A DNA stretch of 64,000 nt. It comes from Hevea brasiliensis (taxonomy: Eukaryota; Streptophyta; Magnoliopsida; Malpighiales; Euphorbiaceae). The position numbers were made by a program, and so were the translations under genes. This document shows positions 10,720-20,467 of the stretch, piece by piece (within the stretch, counting starts at the first letter, position 1; every line of letters begins with the position of its first letter). The notes under the pieces were generated by a model. That model was not told the DNA's origin. It did not search any database and saw only the letters and a list, made by a program, of their open reading frames with translations. The stretch covers positions 94,984,017 to 95,048,016 of the forward strand of contig NC_079501.1 in assembly GCF_030052815.1 (NCBI RefSeq). The letters run 5' to 3'.

Positions 10720-12300
10720 GTGGAGCTCACAGAGGAAAGCAATGAAAACGATAAACCTTCCCTCGTGCCTTGTGGAGATGAAACACGCACCATAAACTTA
10801 GGCACGGAAGAAGTAAAGAGGGAACTTAAGGTTGTGGAGAGTGAGGAATTGGGAGATATGATCGGTTTGCTCAGAGAATTCCTAGACGTATTTTCCTGGA
10901 GCTATGATGATATGGTTGGTTTGGACCCCCAGATAGTGGCGCACAAAATTCCCCTAATTCCAGGGACAATCCCGGTAAAGCAGAAGCTAAGAAGAATGAA
11001 TCCTGACACACTGCTCAAGGTTAGGGATGAGGTCAAGAAACAGTACGACGCTGGGTTCATAGAAGTAGTCAAATATCCCCAATGGATAGCTAACGTTGTC
11101 CCGGTAATGAAGAAGAACGGGAAAGTTAGAGTGTGTGTTGATTACAGGGATCTTAATAAAGCAAGTCTAAAAGATGATTTCCCTCTCCCCCACATTGATG
11201 TGTTAGTAGACAATGCTGCGGGATTGGGCAGGTGCTCATGCATTGATGGGGCATCTGGGTACAATCAAATCCCAATGGATGAGGAAGACAAAGAGAAAAC
11301 CGCTTTTATCACTCAATGGGGAGTATTTTGCTATCGGGTCATGCCCTTCGGACTGAAGAATGCTGGTGCCACCTATCAGCGCGCCATGGTCACATTATTC
11401 CACGATATGATGCATAAAGAAGTGGAGGTGTACGTGGATGATATGATCATCAAATCCCGGGGAGAAGAAAGCCATGTGCAGGTACTGAGGAAAGTATTTG
11501 AGAGACTCAGGAAATATCAGTTGAAACTGAACCCTGCCAAATGCATATTCGGAGCTAGGTCAGGGAAATTGTTGGGATTCATAGTGAGCGAAATTGTTGG
11601 GATTCATAGTGAGCGAAAAGGGAATAGAGATAGATCCAGACAAGGTTCGAGCTATTCAAGAGATGCCATCTCCAAGAACAGAAAGGGAGGTGCGCAGTTT
11701 TCTGAGAAAGTCGAACTACATTTCGAGATTTATTTCTAATCTCACTGCCAAAGCTGAGCCTATTTTCAGACTACTCCGGAAGAATAATTCCACCCAATGG
11801 GATTCAGTTTGCCAGGAGGCTTTTGAGAAAATTAAGCAATACTTTACCATTTCACCAAGATTAGTTCCACCTGCAAGTGGAGGCCTCTTATCCTGTATAT
11901 GGCAGTCCAACAGAACTCGATGGGGTGCATTTTGGGACAACATGATGATACCGGCCGAAAGGAGAGGGCTATCTATTACTTGAGCAAGAAGTTCAATGAT
12001 TGTGAGTCAAGATACTCTTTCTTAGAAAAGACTTATCACAGATTAGCTCGACAAAGAAATCGCCTCAAGCACTACATGCTGAATCACAAGACATGGCTCA
12101 TCTCCAGGATGGATCCTATCAAATACGTATTCGAAAGCCCATTCGTACCAGGAAGGATAGCTAAATGGCAGGTCATACTCTCCCAATATGACATAGTCTA
12201 TATGACCCGGAAAGCGGTGAAAGGTAGCGTGATCGCTGATCTCCTAGCAGAAAATCCTATCCAGGATTATGAAGCTCTGGATTTTGAGTTCCCTGATGAG
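10720..12300 (+). pseudogene. Reverse transcriptase and RNase H of the Ogre-like element
   Basis: Copies the RNA into cDNA. RT motifs run in order: KVRVCVDYRDLNKAS (near 11130), FPLPHIDVLVDN, MPFGLKNAGATYQRAM, and the catalytic YVDD at 11431-11442. A perfect 25-bp tandem duplication (11568-11592 and 11593-11617) shifts the frame just after the LLGFIVSE motif. The sequence then continues in frame 2 (11594-11983) and returns to frame 1 from about 11899. The Ty3-type RNase H follows at about 11900-12240 (AIYYLSKKFNDCESRYS ... WLISRMDPIKYVFE). The polyprotein cannot be made as it stands. Confidence 0.88.
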
Positions 12301-12720
12301 CATATTAATGAGGTAGACTGCGAAGAAGAGGGGCCAACCGATGTATGGGAAATGTATTTCAACGGAGCTGTCAATTTGTCTGGTAATGGAATTGGAGCTG
12401 TGTTGATATCCTTGGATGGAAAACATTTTCCGATAGCTGTCAAGTTGAGATTTCACTGCACCAACAACTTCGCGGAATACGAAGCTTGTGTGATGGGTCT
12501 ACAAGCTGCCATCGAAATGAAAATCAGGAAGTTAGAAGTATATGGAGACTCAGCCCTGATTATTTATCAAGTCAAAGGGGAATGACAAACTAAGGATCCT
12601 AAACTAATCCCATATCAGAAGTACTTACTGGAGCTAATTAAGAAATTCGAAGAAATCTCTTTCACTCACCTTAGAAGAGACAAGAATCAATTTGCTGATG
12701 CTTTAGCTACTCTAGCTGTT
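12301..12720 (+). pseudogene. Second (archaeal-type) RNase H of the Tat lineage
   Basis: The extra RNase H acquired by the Tat lineage. Visible are MYFNGAVNLSGNGIGAVLIS (near 12352), CTNNFAEYEACVMGLQAA (near 12460), YGDSALIIYQ (near 12541) and the C-terminal DKNQFADALATLA (near 12679). Two defects are seen. The first catalytic position, normally Asp in F-D-G-A, is Asn (AAC). A TGA at 12583-12585 replaces the Trp expected after GE. Both fit G-to-A changes. Same frame as integrase downstream. Confidence 0.85.
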
Positions 12721-14073
12721 ATGGCTCAAATCGAAGAAGGTCAAATGATTCAGATGTTGAAGATTAAAGCAAGAAGTGAGCCAACGTATTGCTTCATGAT
12801 TGAGGAAGAACCAAACAGTAAACCTTGGTATCATGACATCCTGGTCTACATCAGAACCAGAGAATTCCCTCCAGGGGCCAGCAGAAACGAAAGAAGAATG
12901 ATCCGAAGATTAGCATTGGGATACTTCCCCAGTGGAGGAACCCTATACAAGAGAAGCTCCAACGGCGAATTGTTGAGATGTGTGGATGCAAAAGAAGCGA
13001 AGAAGATCCTTTTTGAGACTCATGAGGGAAATTGTGCAACCCATGCCAATGGGCACATGATGGCTAAGCAAATCATGCGACAGGGATATTTTTGGACCAC
13101 AATGGAAAAAGATTGCATCGAGTATTTCCGAAAGTGCCATAAGTGTCAGATCTATGCCGATCCGATAAATGTGCCACCTCACAAGTTGTTCAACCTCGTC
13201 TCACCATGGCCTTTCGCAATGTGGGGCATCGATGTGATTGGTCCCATCAATCCCAAGGCATCCAATGGGCACAGATTCATCCTTGTGGCCATCAACTATT
13301 TCTCCAAGTGGGTTGAGGCGACATCCTATGCGCACATCACACAGAATACGTTTCTCAAATTTCTCAGAAGCAATATCATCTGCCGGCATGGTATCCCCAA
13401 TAAAATCATCACTGACAACGCCACAAATCTCAATGGTCCAAAGATTCAAAAATTGTGTGATCAATACAAAATCAGACATCTCAATTCCTCCCCATACCGT
13501 CCCCAGATGAATGGAGCGGTGGAAGCCGCAAATAAAAATCTAAAGAGGATAATCCGAAAAATGACAGTCACATATAGGGATTGGCATAATATGCTTCCCT
13601 ACGCTCTTCACGCATACAGGACTTCTGTAAGAACCTCAACCGGGGCAACTTCGTACTCACTGGTTTACGGAATGGAAGCAGTATTACCTGTAGAAGTTGA
13701 AATTCCTTCCCTAAGGATCCTGAAGGAATCAGGGATTGATGAGTCAGAATGGATCCAATCGAGGTTGGATCAGTTAAACTTGCTGGATGAGAAAAGATTA
13801 ACAGCGGCATGTCATGGGCAGTTATACCAGAGGAGAATGGCTAAGGCATTTGACAAAAGCGTTCGCCCACGCGAATTCCAACCCGGGGACCTAGTTCTGA
13901 AGAAAGTACTGCCGAATCAAAATGATCCCCGGGGCAAATGGTCACCAACCTACGAGGGACCCTATGTGGTTAAGAAGGCATTTTCTGGAGGAGCCTTGAT
14001 CTTGACCCACATGGACGATGAAGAGTTTCCAAGGCCTGTGAACGCTGACACCGTCAAGAGATACTATGCCTAA
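12721..14073 (+). CDS. Integrase of the Ogre-like element
   Basis: Inserts the cDNA into the genome. The open frame continues the pol frame to TAA 14071-14073. The HHCC zinc domain is at about 13015-13165 (HEGNCATHANGH ... CHKCQIYAD). The catalytic core is D (13231-13233), D (13414-13416) and E (13522-13524), with exactly 35 residues between the second D and E as in other integrases. The C-terminal GPY-like part is KWSPTYEGPYVVKKAF (near 13945). It ends with YYA, as in many Tat elements, with no chromodomain. The integrase itself looks intact; only upstream pol is broken. No independent start codon is implied. Confidence 0.9.
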   Translation: MAQIEEGQMIQMLKIKARSEPTYCFMIEEEPNSKPWYHDILVYIRTREFPPGASRNERRMIRRLALGYFPSGGTLYKRSSNGELLRCVDAKEAKKILFETHEGNCATHANGHMMAKQIMRQGYFWTTMEKDCIEYFRKCHKCQIYADPINVPPHKLFNLVSPWPFAMWGIDVIGPINPKASNGHRFILVAINYFSKWVEATSYAHITQNTFLKFLRSNIICRHGIPNKIITDNATNLNGPKIQKLCDQYKIRHLNSSPYRPQMNGAVEAANKNLKRIIRKMTVTYRDWHNMLPYALHAYRTSVRTSTGATSYSLVYGMEAVLPVEVEIPSLRILKESGIDESEWIQSRLDQLNLLDEKRLTAACHGQLYQRRMAKAFDKSVRPREFQPGDLVLKKVLPNQNDPRGKWSPTYEGPYVVKKAFSGGALILTHMDDEEFPRPVNADTVKRYYA

Positions 14074-14101
14074 AAAAAATAATTAAAAAAAAGAGAAAAA
14101 G

Positions 14102-14269
14102 TAGGAGTGAAAACCCGAAAGGGCGCTCCTAGCAAAATGTGGGAAAGAGGGTGAAAACCCGAGAGGGCGCCTTCTGCAAAATGAGTGAAGGATGAAAACC
14201 CGAAAGGGCATCCTGAAAAAGTGAGTTAAAAAAAAAAAATCTAGGGGTGAAAACCCGCAAGGGCATCCC
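14102..14269 (+). other. Hairpin array 1 (four GNRA-capped RNA-like hairpins)
   Basis: Begins about 28 bases after the integrase stop. Four units at 14102-14131, 14146-14175, 14189-14214 and 14244-14269. Each has a lower stem, AAAA on the 5' side, CCC, a GNRA loop and GGG. The lower stems differ (AGGAGTG/CGCTCCT, GAGGGTG/CGCCTTC, AGGATG/CATCCT, GGGGTG/CATCCC) yet all pair, with G-U wobbles. Loops are GAAA, GAGA, GAAA and GCAA. Confidence 0.75.
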
Positions 14270-14657
14270 AAGAACCAAAAGGGAGAAATATGGAAAGAAG
14301 CATGAGACCAAGAAGGGAAATAAACCGTCATAAGGCTTCAGCGAATTTGAAATAATGGCAGTTAAGAGATTCCAAAGCCAGCCACAAGGAATATGTGAGA
14401 TCTATCCTTGTACCCTTCTTCTTTGAAACTCTATCTTTGTTTTTATTAAAATCGTAATAAAGTCATACTTCATTCCCTATGCTTCTATCTTTCCCTTATA
14501 TTCTTTAACATTATCATTCCGCAATCTCGTTATTTAATGCGCTATTAATCAGTTAAAATTTTTGCCATAAGATTAGGATTTAACAATTGATAACCTCACA
14601 TACTTTACTATGAGATTTGCAGGGAATGACCAGGAAAAGGGTACACAAAAGGAAAAT
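14270..14657 (+). other. 3' untranslated region between the hairpin arrays
   Basis: Non-coding, with no recognised motif. The flanks are a partial duplication: the block 14095-14227 is repeated at about 14716-14848. Confidence 0.5.
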
Positions 14658-14682
14658 AGGGATGAAAACCCGAAAGGGCATC

Positions 14683-14717
<35 letters not shown>

Positions 14718-14902
14718 AAAAGGAGTGAAAACCCGAAAGGGCGCTCCTAGCAAAATGTGGGAAAGAGGGTGAAAACCCGAAAGGGCGCCTTCTGCAAAAT
14801 GAGTGAAGGATGAAAACCCGAAAAGGCATCCTGAAAAAGTGAGTTATTCAAAAAAAAAAAAAAAAAAAAACTAGAGGTGAAAACCTGGAAGGGCGCTTCT
14901 AG
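14658..14902 (+). other. Hairpin array 2 (five more units)
   Basis: Units at 14658-14685, 14721-14748, 14764-14793, 14807-14832 and 14871-14902. Three repeat the array 1 order. The last is the longest: 9 pairs (CTAGAGGTG/CGCTTCTAG) with a GGAA loop on a CCT/GGG stem. The unit at 14807 has lost one upper-stem G (CCCGAAAAGG). A further degenerate unit follows at about 14915-14948. Poly-A runs separate units (14686-14715 and 14850-14870). Confidence 0.75.
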
Positions 14903-15106
14903 TCATATAGACGAAGGGGAAGTGAAAACCCACAACGATGCTTTTCGGGAGAAAGTAAAAAAAAAACAGAAATGGGGCAGTTGAAGAAATGAGGCCATAG
15001 GTCAAGTCTTGCGACTCGTCCTCCATTCATCATCGGCCTTCGGGATTCTGTTAAGTACACTTCATTGGGGAAGAACTTCTTGTGTCCGGATTAGGCTTGC
15101 TTTGTA

Positions 15107-16262
15107 AGTGCAATTTTAAGTTTCCTGTTATCAACCTCTGGTTCCTTGATCTAAGTTGATTTTAATTTCCTGCAATTTAAATTTCCTGTTATCAACCTCT
15201 GGTTCCATGATCTAAGTTGATTTTAATTTCCTGCAATTTAAATTTCCTGTTATCAACCTCTGGTTCCTTGATCTAAGTTGATTTTAATTTCCCGCAATTT
15301 AAGTTTCCTGTTATCAACCTCTGGTTCCATGATCTAAGTTGATTTTAATTTCCTGCAATTTAAATTTCCTGTTATCAACCTCTGGTTCCTTGATCTAAGT
15401 TGATTTTAATTTCCCGCAATTTAAGTTTCCTGTTATCAACCTCTGGTTCCATGATCTAAGTTTATTTTAATTTCCTGCAATTTAAATTTCCTGTTATCAA
15501 CCTCTGGTTCCTTGATCTAAGTTGATTTTCATTTCCCGCAATTTAAGTTTCCTGTTATCAACCTCTGGTTCCTTGATCTAAGTTGATTTTAATTTCCTGC
15601 AATTTAAATTTCCTGTTATCAACCTCCGGTTCCTTGATCTAAGTTGATTTTAATTTCCTTTCCCGCAATTTAAGTTTCCTGTTATCAACCTCTGGTTCAT
15701 TGATCTAAGTTGATTTTAATTTCCTGCAATTTAAATTTCCTATTATCAACCTCTGGTTCCTTGATCTAAGTTGATTTTAATTTCCTGCAATTTAAATTTC
15801 CTGTTATCAACCTCTGGTTCCTTGATCTAAGTTGATTTTAATTTCCTGCAATTTAAAATTTCCTGTTATCAACCTCTGGTTCCTTGATCTAAGTTGATTT
15901 TAATTTCCTGCAATTTAAATTTCCTGTTATCAATCTCTGGTTCCTTGATCTAAGTTGATTTTAATTTCCTGCAATTTAAATTTCCTGTTATCAACCTCTG
16001 GTTCCTTGATCTAAGTTGATTTTAATTTCCTGCAATTTAAGTTTCCTGTTATCAACCTCTGGTTCCTTGATCTAAGTTGATTTTAATTTCCTGCAATTTA
16101 AATTTCCTCTGGTTCCTTGATCTAAGTTGATTTTAATTTCCTGCAATTTAAATTTCCTGTTATCAACCTCTGGTTCCTTGATCTAAGTTGATTTTAATTT
16201 CCTGCAATTTAAATTTCCTGTTATCAACCTCTGGTTCCTTGATCCAAGTTGATTTTAATTTA
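15107..16262 (+). repeat. 61-bp tandem repeat, about 19 copies, in the Ogre 3' region
   Basis: Unit: TTTCCTGTTATCAACCTC, TGGTTCCTTGATCTAAG, TTGATTTTAATTTCC, TGCAATTTAAA. Starts at 15121 and 15182 give a 61-bp period. The first eight or so copies alternate between CCTTGATC/CCATGATC and TCCCGCAA/TCCTGCAA types, forming a dimer of about 122 bp; later copies are uniform. One copy near 16100 is shortened. No protein is encoded. Tandem repeats in this place are common in Ogre elements. Confidence 0.95.
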
Positions 16263-16417
16263 ACTTATGTTGTCGATTTCTAGATCACTAATTTGGATAT
16301 GCTTTAGTTCCCTAACTTCAAGCACTTAATCGTCCAAAATATGGGTCTGAATCTTTACATAATTTTTACACGGGAAATTCTTTTTCCTTTGATAAAAATT
16401 ATGTAAAGAGGGGCAGC
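16263..16417 (+). other. Polypurine tract region before the 3' LTR
   Basis: The polypurine tract AAAGAGGGGCAGC at 16405-16417 abuts the LTR start TGTCGACACC and primes second-strand synthesis. The preceding 140 bases are ordinary untranslated sequence. Confidence 0.8.
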
Positions 16418-17004
16418 TGTCGACACCATATTTTGATCGATCCCCAAAATCAATAAAACTTCGAAACCGATCCCCAGTACTAAGTCTCCCTGTGACAGCT
16501 ATTCACATTTCCGATCCCACTTTGATAGACAGTCACATTTCCGATCTCTCCTCACAAAGAATTGAATCAATGCTAAGTCCTCACATCAGTCAAAGCATTA
16601 CCGATCTCTCAAACCCATTGTCGAATCTCCGGACCAGTCAAGTATATTCCTGATCTCTGTTGACAAATGAAATGAACTGACACTAGATCTTTTCTTACCA
16701 GTTTTATTGCCGATCTCCCTTTCAAAAGTTTAAGAGCTAAGGTTTTGGTCCGGTTTAATGAGGATTCCGGTCTTAAGTGTTCAAGTCAAATTTCCAATTT
16801 TAATCAAGTCCCGTTCAGCATTTCTTCCCTACTGATCTCATGCTTATTGTGCTTTCTGATCTCTTACGCTTAGATTAATAATTGCATTTAGTTCTTGTTT
16901 TGCTATGTTCAGACAATCAAATACTTAGGCAATTCAGAGATTTTCCAATCACATCTAATCATTGAACAAAGGGCAATTTCATTTCATACCAACATTTGTA
17001 CAAG

Positions 17005-18829
17005 TCATTCGGCTGGGGGATCACCCCCAGCCTGATCTACATTTTGCTCATTTTCTCTCTCACCCTCAGCCTCCTCTTCGCTTTCCTCCTCGCCTCCGGG
17101 AGCCAGGTCGGCCATCCAAGAGAAGTCCTCCTCTGGGTAACGCTTCTGGAGCTCGGCCAAGAGGTCCTGGTGAGCATTCACATAAGCACCGGCTATTCCT
17201 GTCACCATCTCTTCATCTTTTGCCTTAAGCTCCTCAGTAAGGTGAGCAACCTGAGCAGCTTCGTTGGCCCGGAGCTCCTGGACTTCTCTAAGAGCATGAT
17301 CCCTTTCAGCCAGAACATGAGTCTGTTCGGCCAGCTTATCCTCATAGTACTTCATGCGCCCCTCAATTTGAGATATGTAATCTTGAGCGGATGAGAGTTG
17401 GGATCGGAGGGATGCCACTTCTTGACTCTTCTTCTCAACCTCCTTACCCAGGCCGTGAGCCTTTTCTCGGACTACGTGCTGATTCACCAGGCACTCTACA
17501 TTCAAACTCATGGATCGGTCGATGTCGCCAAGATTGTCCGAGACAGTCGATCCGATCCTCCCGAAGGCAGATGGAAGACCCCAAGACTTTGGCAAAACCT
17601 GGGTTCTCCCGAACAGTCCGGTTGTTCTCCAGGGAAGCGATCAGCACTTGAGCGCCACGAGAAGGGGGCCTCGCAGAGGTTGAGAACGACCCCCTTCTGT
17701 GCTTGGAGCAACCGGAGGTGGAGGCGCTCTTCTGCCGAGGAGGAGATCGGACAGCTTCTGAGATCGGTGGTCCCGAAGGTCGGGGCGGGTCTCCTCGTAT
17801 CTCCCCAGGTTCATGGCCTGGTGTTTGAAGTAGTGCCGAACGCTTCATCTCTTTTACCTTCCGGGAAATCTCTCTCTTCTTCCGCTTCGAACCCTCACCA
17901 CCCGCCATACCGCACAAAGAAGAGGTCGGTGAGATCGCTAAGGTCCCGAGATCCGAGATGTAGAAAATACCAATGCCGAGGTCGAGAGCGGAAGTTCGCG
18001 ATCTTGGCCTGATCACCGTGGTGGTCCAATGATGCATTTCTCAGCCACCGCATCTAAACAGAGAACTTCGAGTGGCCGCTGATTCTTCGCCCATCACTAT
18101 TAAGCTTTCCTCGTTGCTCGTGGTAATACGCTCGAATCAAGGGCCCTGGTGCCACCAACACGGGGAAGTCCTCAAAGCAGTCGGATTTTTGCTCCTCGTA
18201 ATGAAGAAGCGGTTCTTCCAATTCTTAAGGGAGGAGGGCAGATCGGTAAAGAGCCCACAATGAGGCTTCGCTGAAAAAAAAGGCTCATCGTCCTTTCGGC
18301 GAGTTAGTCTGTGCAGTTCGGCGAACACCTTAGCCGTAGGACTGATTCCCTTAGCTCGGCACAGGCCTCGGAAGGCTACCAAGATCCGCCACGAGTTAGG
18401 GTGAACTTGAGCAATGCACACTCGGTGATATTTTAGGACCTCCTTGAAGAAGTCATCCAGAGGGAACCAAAGACCGGCCTTTAACTGTCCCTCGTATACC
18501 ATAACCATGTCATTCTCTTCAAAGAAGTGATCGGCTCGGTGATCGCCGTGATACCGGATAAGTTCGTACGAATCAGAACGAATATTGTACTCCTGGCTAA
18601 ACGATTGCAGATCGGATTCTTGCAAGATCGATGGCAGCTCGTCCATAGGAAGATTCTCCCTCCCTAAAGAAGGGGCATGCCTTGATGGTGCGATCCGCCC
18701 CCGAGCTGGAACGGAGACCCTAAGAGGTTCTGGTTGTGCGCTTGGCCCGACCACCTCTTCCTCATCAGACGACCACGAGAACTGAATGGAAGGAGGGCTC
18801 GTTGCTCTCTGACCTTCGGCGCCGCTCAT
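17005..18829 (-). pseudogene. Antisense gene inside the LTR (Transposase_28-like domain plus coiled coil)
   Basis: Read on the minus strand. Start chosen at ATG 18829 (MSGAEGQ...): an upstream in-frame ATG at 18967 would lie at or before the transcription start set by the TATA box at 18994. The first 230 residues run to 18137 and contain a pattern typical of Pfam 'putative gypsy type transposon' (PF04195): WFPLDDFFKEVLKYH and QVHPNSWRILVAF. Coding then changes frame near 18165, passes a TAG (about 18050), changes frame near 17960 into a basic segment (GSKRKKREISRKVKEMKR, a likely nuclear signal), and again near 17590 into a coiled coil (17595-17005) ending in an acidic tail. The frame changes may be small indels or short introns. 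Such antisense ORFs are known in Tat elements; function unknown. Confidence 0.75.
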
Positions 18830-18985
18830 TTTCAAAGGAAATACAGAATTTAAACTAAAAAGAAGATCAAAGCCCTTACCGGAGTCTGATCGGCGTCGGA
18901 AGAACTTGAGAAAACGAGAGAACTTTGAAGTTGTGAGCAAGAGACTGAAAATGACATACAGGAGCAAATGGCTAACCCCCCACCC

Positions 18986-18994
18986 CTATTTATA
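18986..18994 (-). promoter_or_regulatory. Antisense promoter TATA box in the LTR
   Basis: Minus strand TATAAATAG (plus strand CTATTTATA). It lies 165 bases upstream of the chosen start of the antisense gene, leaving a leader of about 130 bases. Conserved in the 5' LTR at 666-674. Confidence 0.65.
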
Positions 18995-20459
18995 CTCGTC
19001 CGAGCATTTAATGCTCACGAGGTTCCAGGCAGTGCATCGGTTAGCGGGACTCGCCAGCTGTTCTGACACGTCTCACTCATATTCCTAAGATTCCATAAAG
19101 AGATCGGTTAATTATAAAGCGACAGATCCGGGTGTTTGGAATTACGGATCGGATAAGTGTCATTCAGGTAAAGAATAAGATCGGATAATCATATTAGAGC
19201 TCGGAAAATAATTAATAAGATAATAATTGACAAAATAAAATCTTTATTTCCAAAAGATCGGATTACATCATTTGGGCAATCTCAAGAGATCGGAATACAT
19301 TTCCAAAAGTCAAATTACATAATTTGGGCGATCTAAAGACAGGAATACATTAGAGATCTGATTACATCAAAAGGCCGATCTCTAAAAGATCAGCGGAACA
19401 TCCTATCTAAAGAGGCCTGTGTCAATAGTCAACATTGTGACCGATCCAAAGGGGTGTCACCGACCAGAACCGAGGCGCTGTCGGAACACCCAATGTGGTG
19501 AGAAGTCAAATAAACTTGGAAGAGCAACCGTCAAGGGTCGACAGAACATCAACAATTTGCTCAGTCAAAATCGGTTCGCCGATTATGCCAGTTGAACGAC
19601 TCGAGAACGATACAATCGAGGTCCACAATCCAGATCGGTTAATTGATTTAGTTCTCTCACCATCATCAGATAAGGTCATCACGATTATTCGATCACCAGG
19701 GTCATGAGTTTTCAGTCGAGGAACAAAGAAGTCTATCGGAAAGGGTTCAAAAACCACAATCATGGCCGGAACTTCTATCGGAGCAGCTAGAACTGGAAAG
19801 TAAGAAGGAAAAGAAGGAAATCGAATGAAGGAAGTTTCTTCTATCAGGGGGTATATATAGGGGGAAATCAAGCATTTATTGCTGAGCAGAAAATGAAGCG
19901 GACGCTTCGGGAATTGAGGGGAATTAATGCTTTGACCGGACCGGGCCTGGATAAGGGAAGTATTGGAATAATAGAGATCGGAAGAGGGAAGATCGGCATG
20001 AAAGATCGGAGAAGGACCATGTTGAGAGGATCGGAAAGCAAGAGAGAACAGAAAACGAAAGGGCGCCTACTGCTATCACCATAATCGGAACCGAGGTAGT
20101 TAAAGCATTGCCAGGTAAAATCTCAACTGCACGCCCCAGAATCGCCCACGTTTCTGACATGCGCTGTATATCCTAATCTCCACCATTGATCCAACTTGTA
20201 AGGATGAGCTCAGAGCCCTTGGATCAAAGAGGAAGACGACAAAACCAGCGCCTTTCACTCCTAGCCCTCAGATCCCCCCGGACAAGAGAATTTGGGACCG
20301 TCAGATTAGAAGAAGAAAATGACAAATTTTCTAAAAAGGATCTTAGCCGTCCGTTATGATCCTCTTTAATTCCTGAGCCTCAGATCATGTCCTTCGAAAT
20401 CCTGACCCTCCATCTCCCTCAAAATAGATCCTGACCCTTCATGGGGAGCACCCGGTTCC

Positions 20460-20467
20460 TATAAATA
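20460..20467 (+). promoter_or_regulatory. Sense LTR promoter TATA box (3' LTR)
   Basis: TATAAATA, identical context to 2167-2174. In this copy it could drive read-out transcription into the CACTA remnant and towards the peroxidase gene 5.5 kb downstream. Confidence 0.6.

Noticed and set aside
15107..16262. CRISPR-like regular repeats
   Set aside because: Units are head-to-tail with no variable spacers, in a plant retrotransposon; ordinary tandem repeat.
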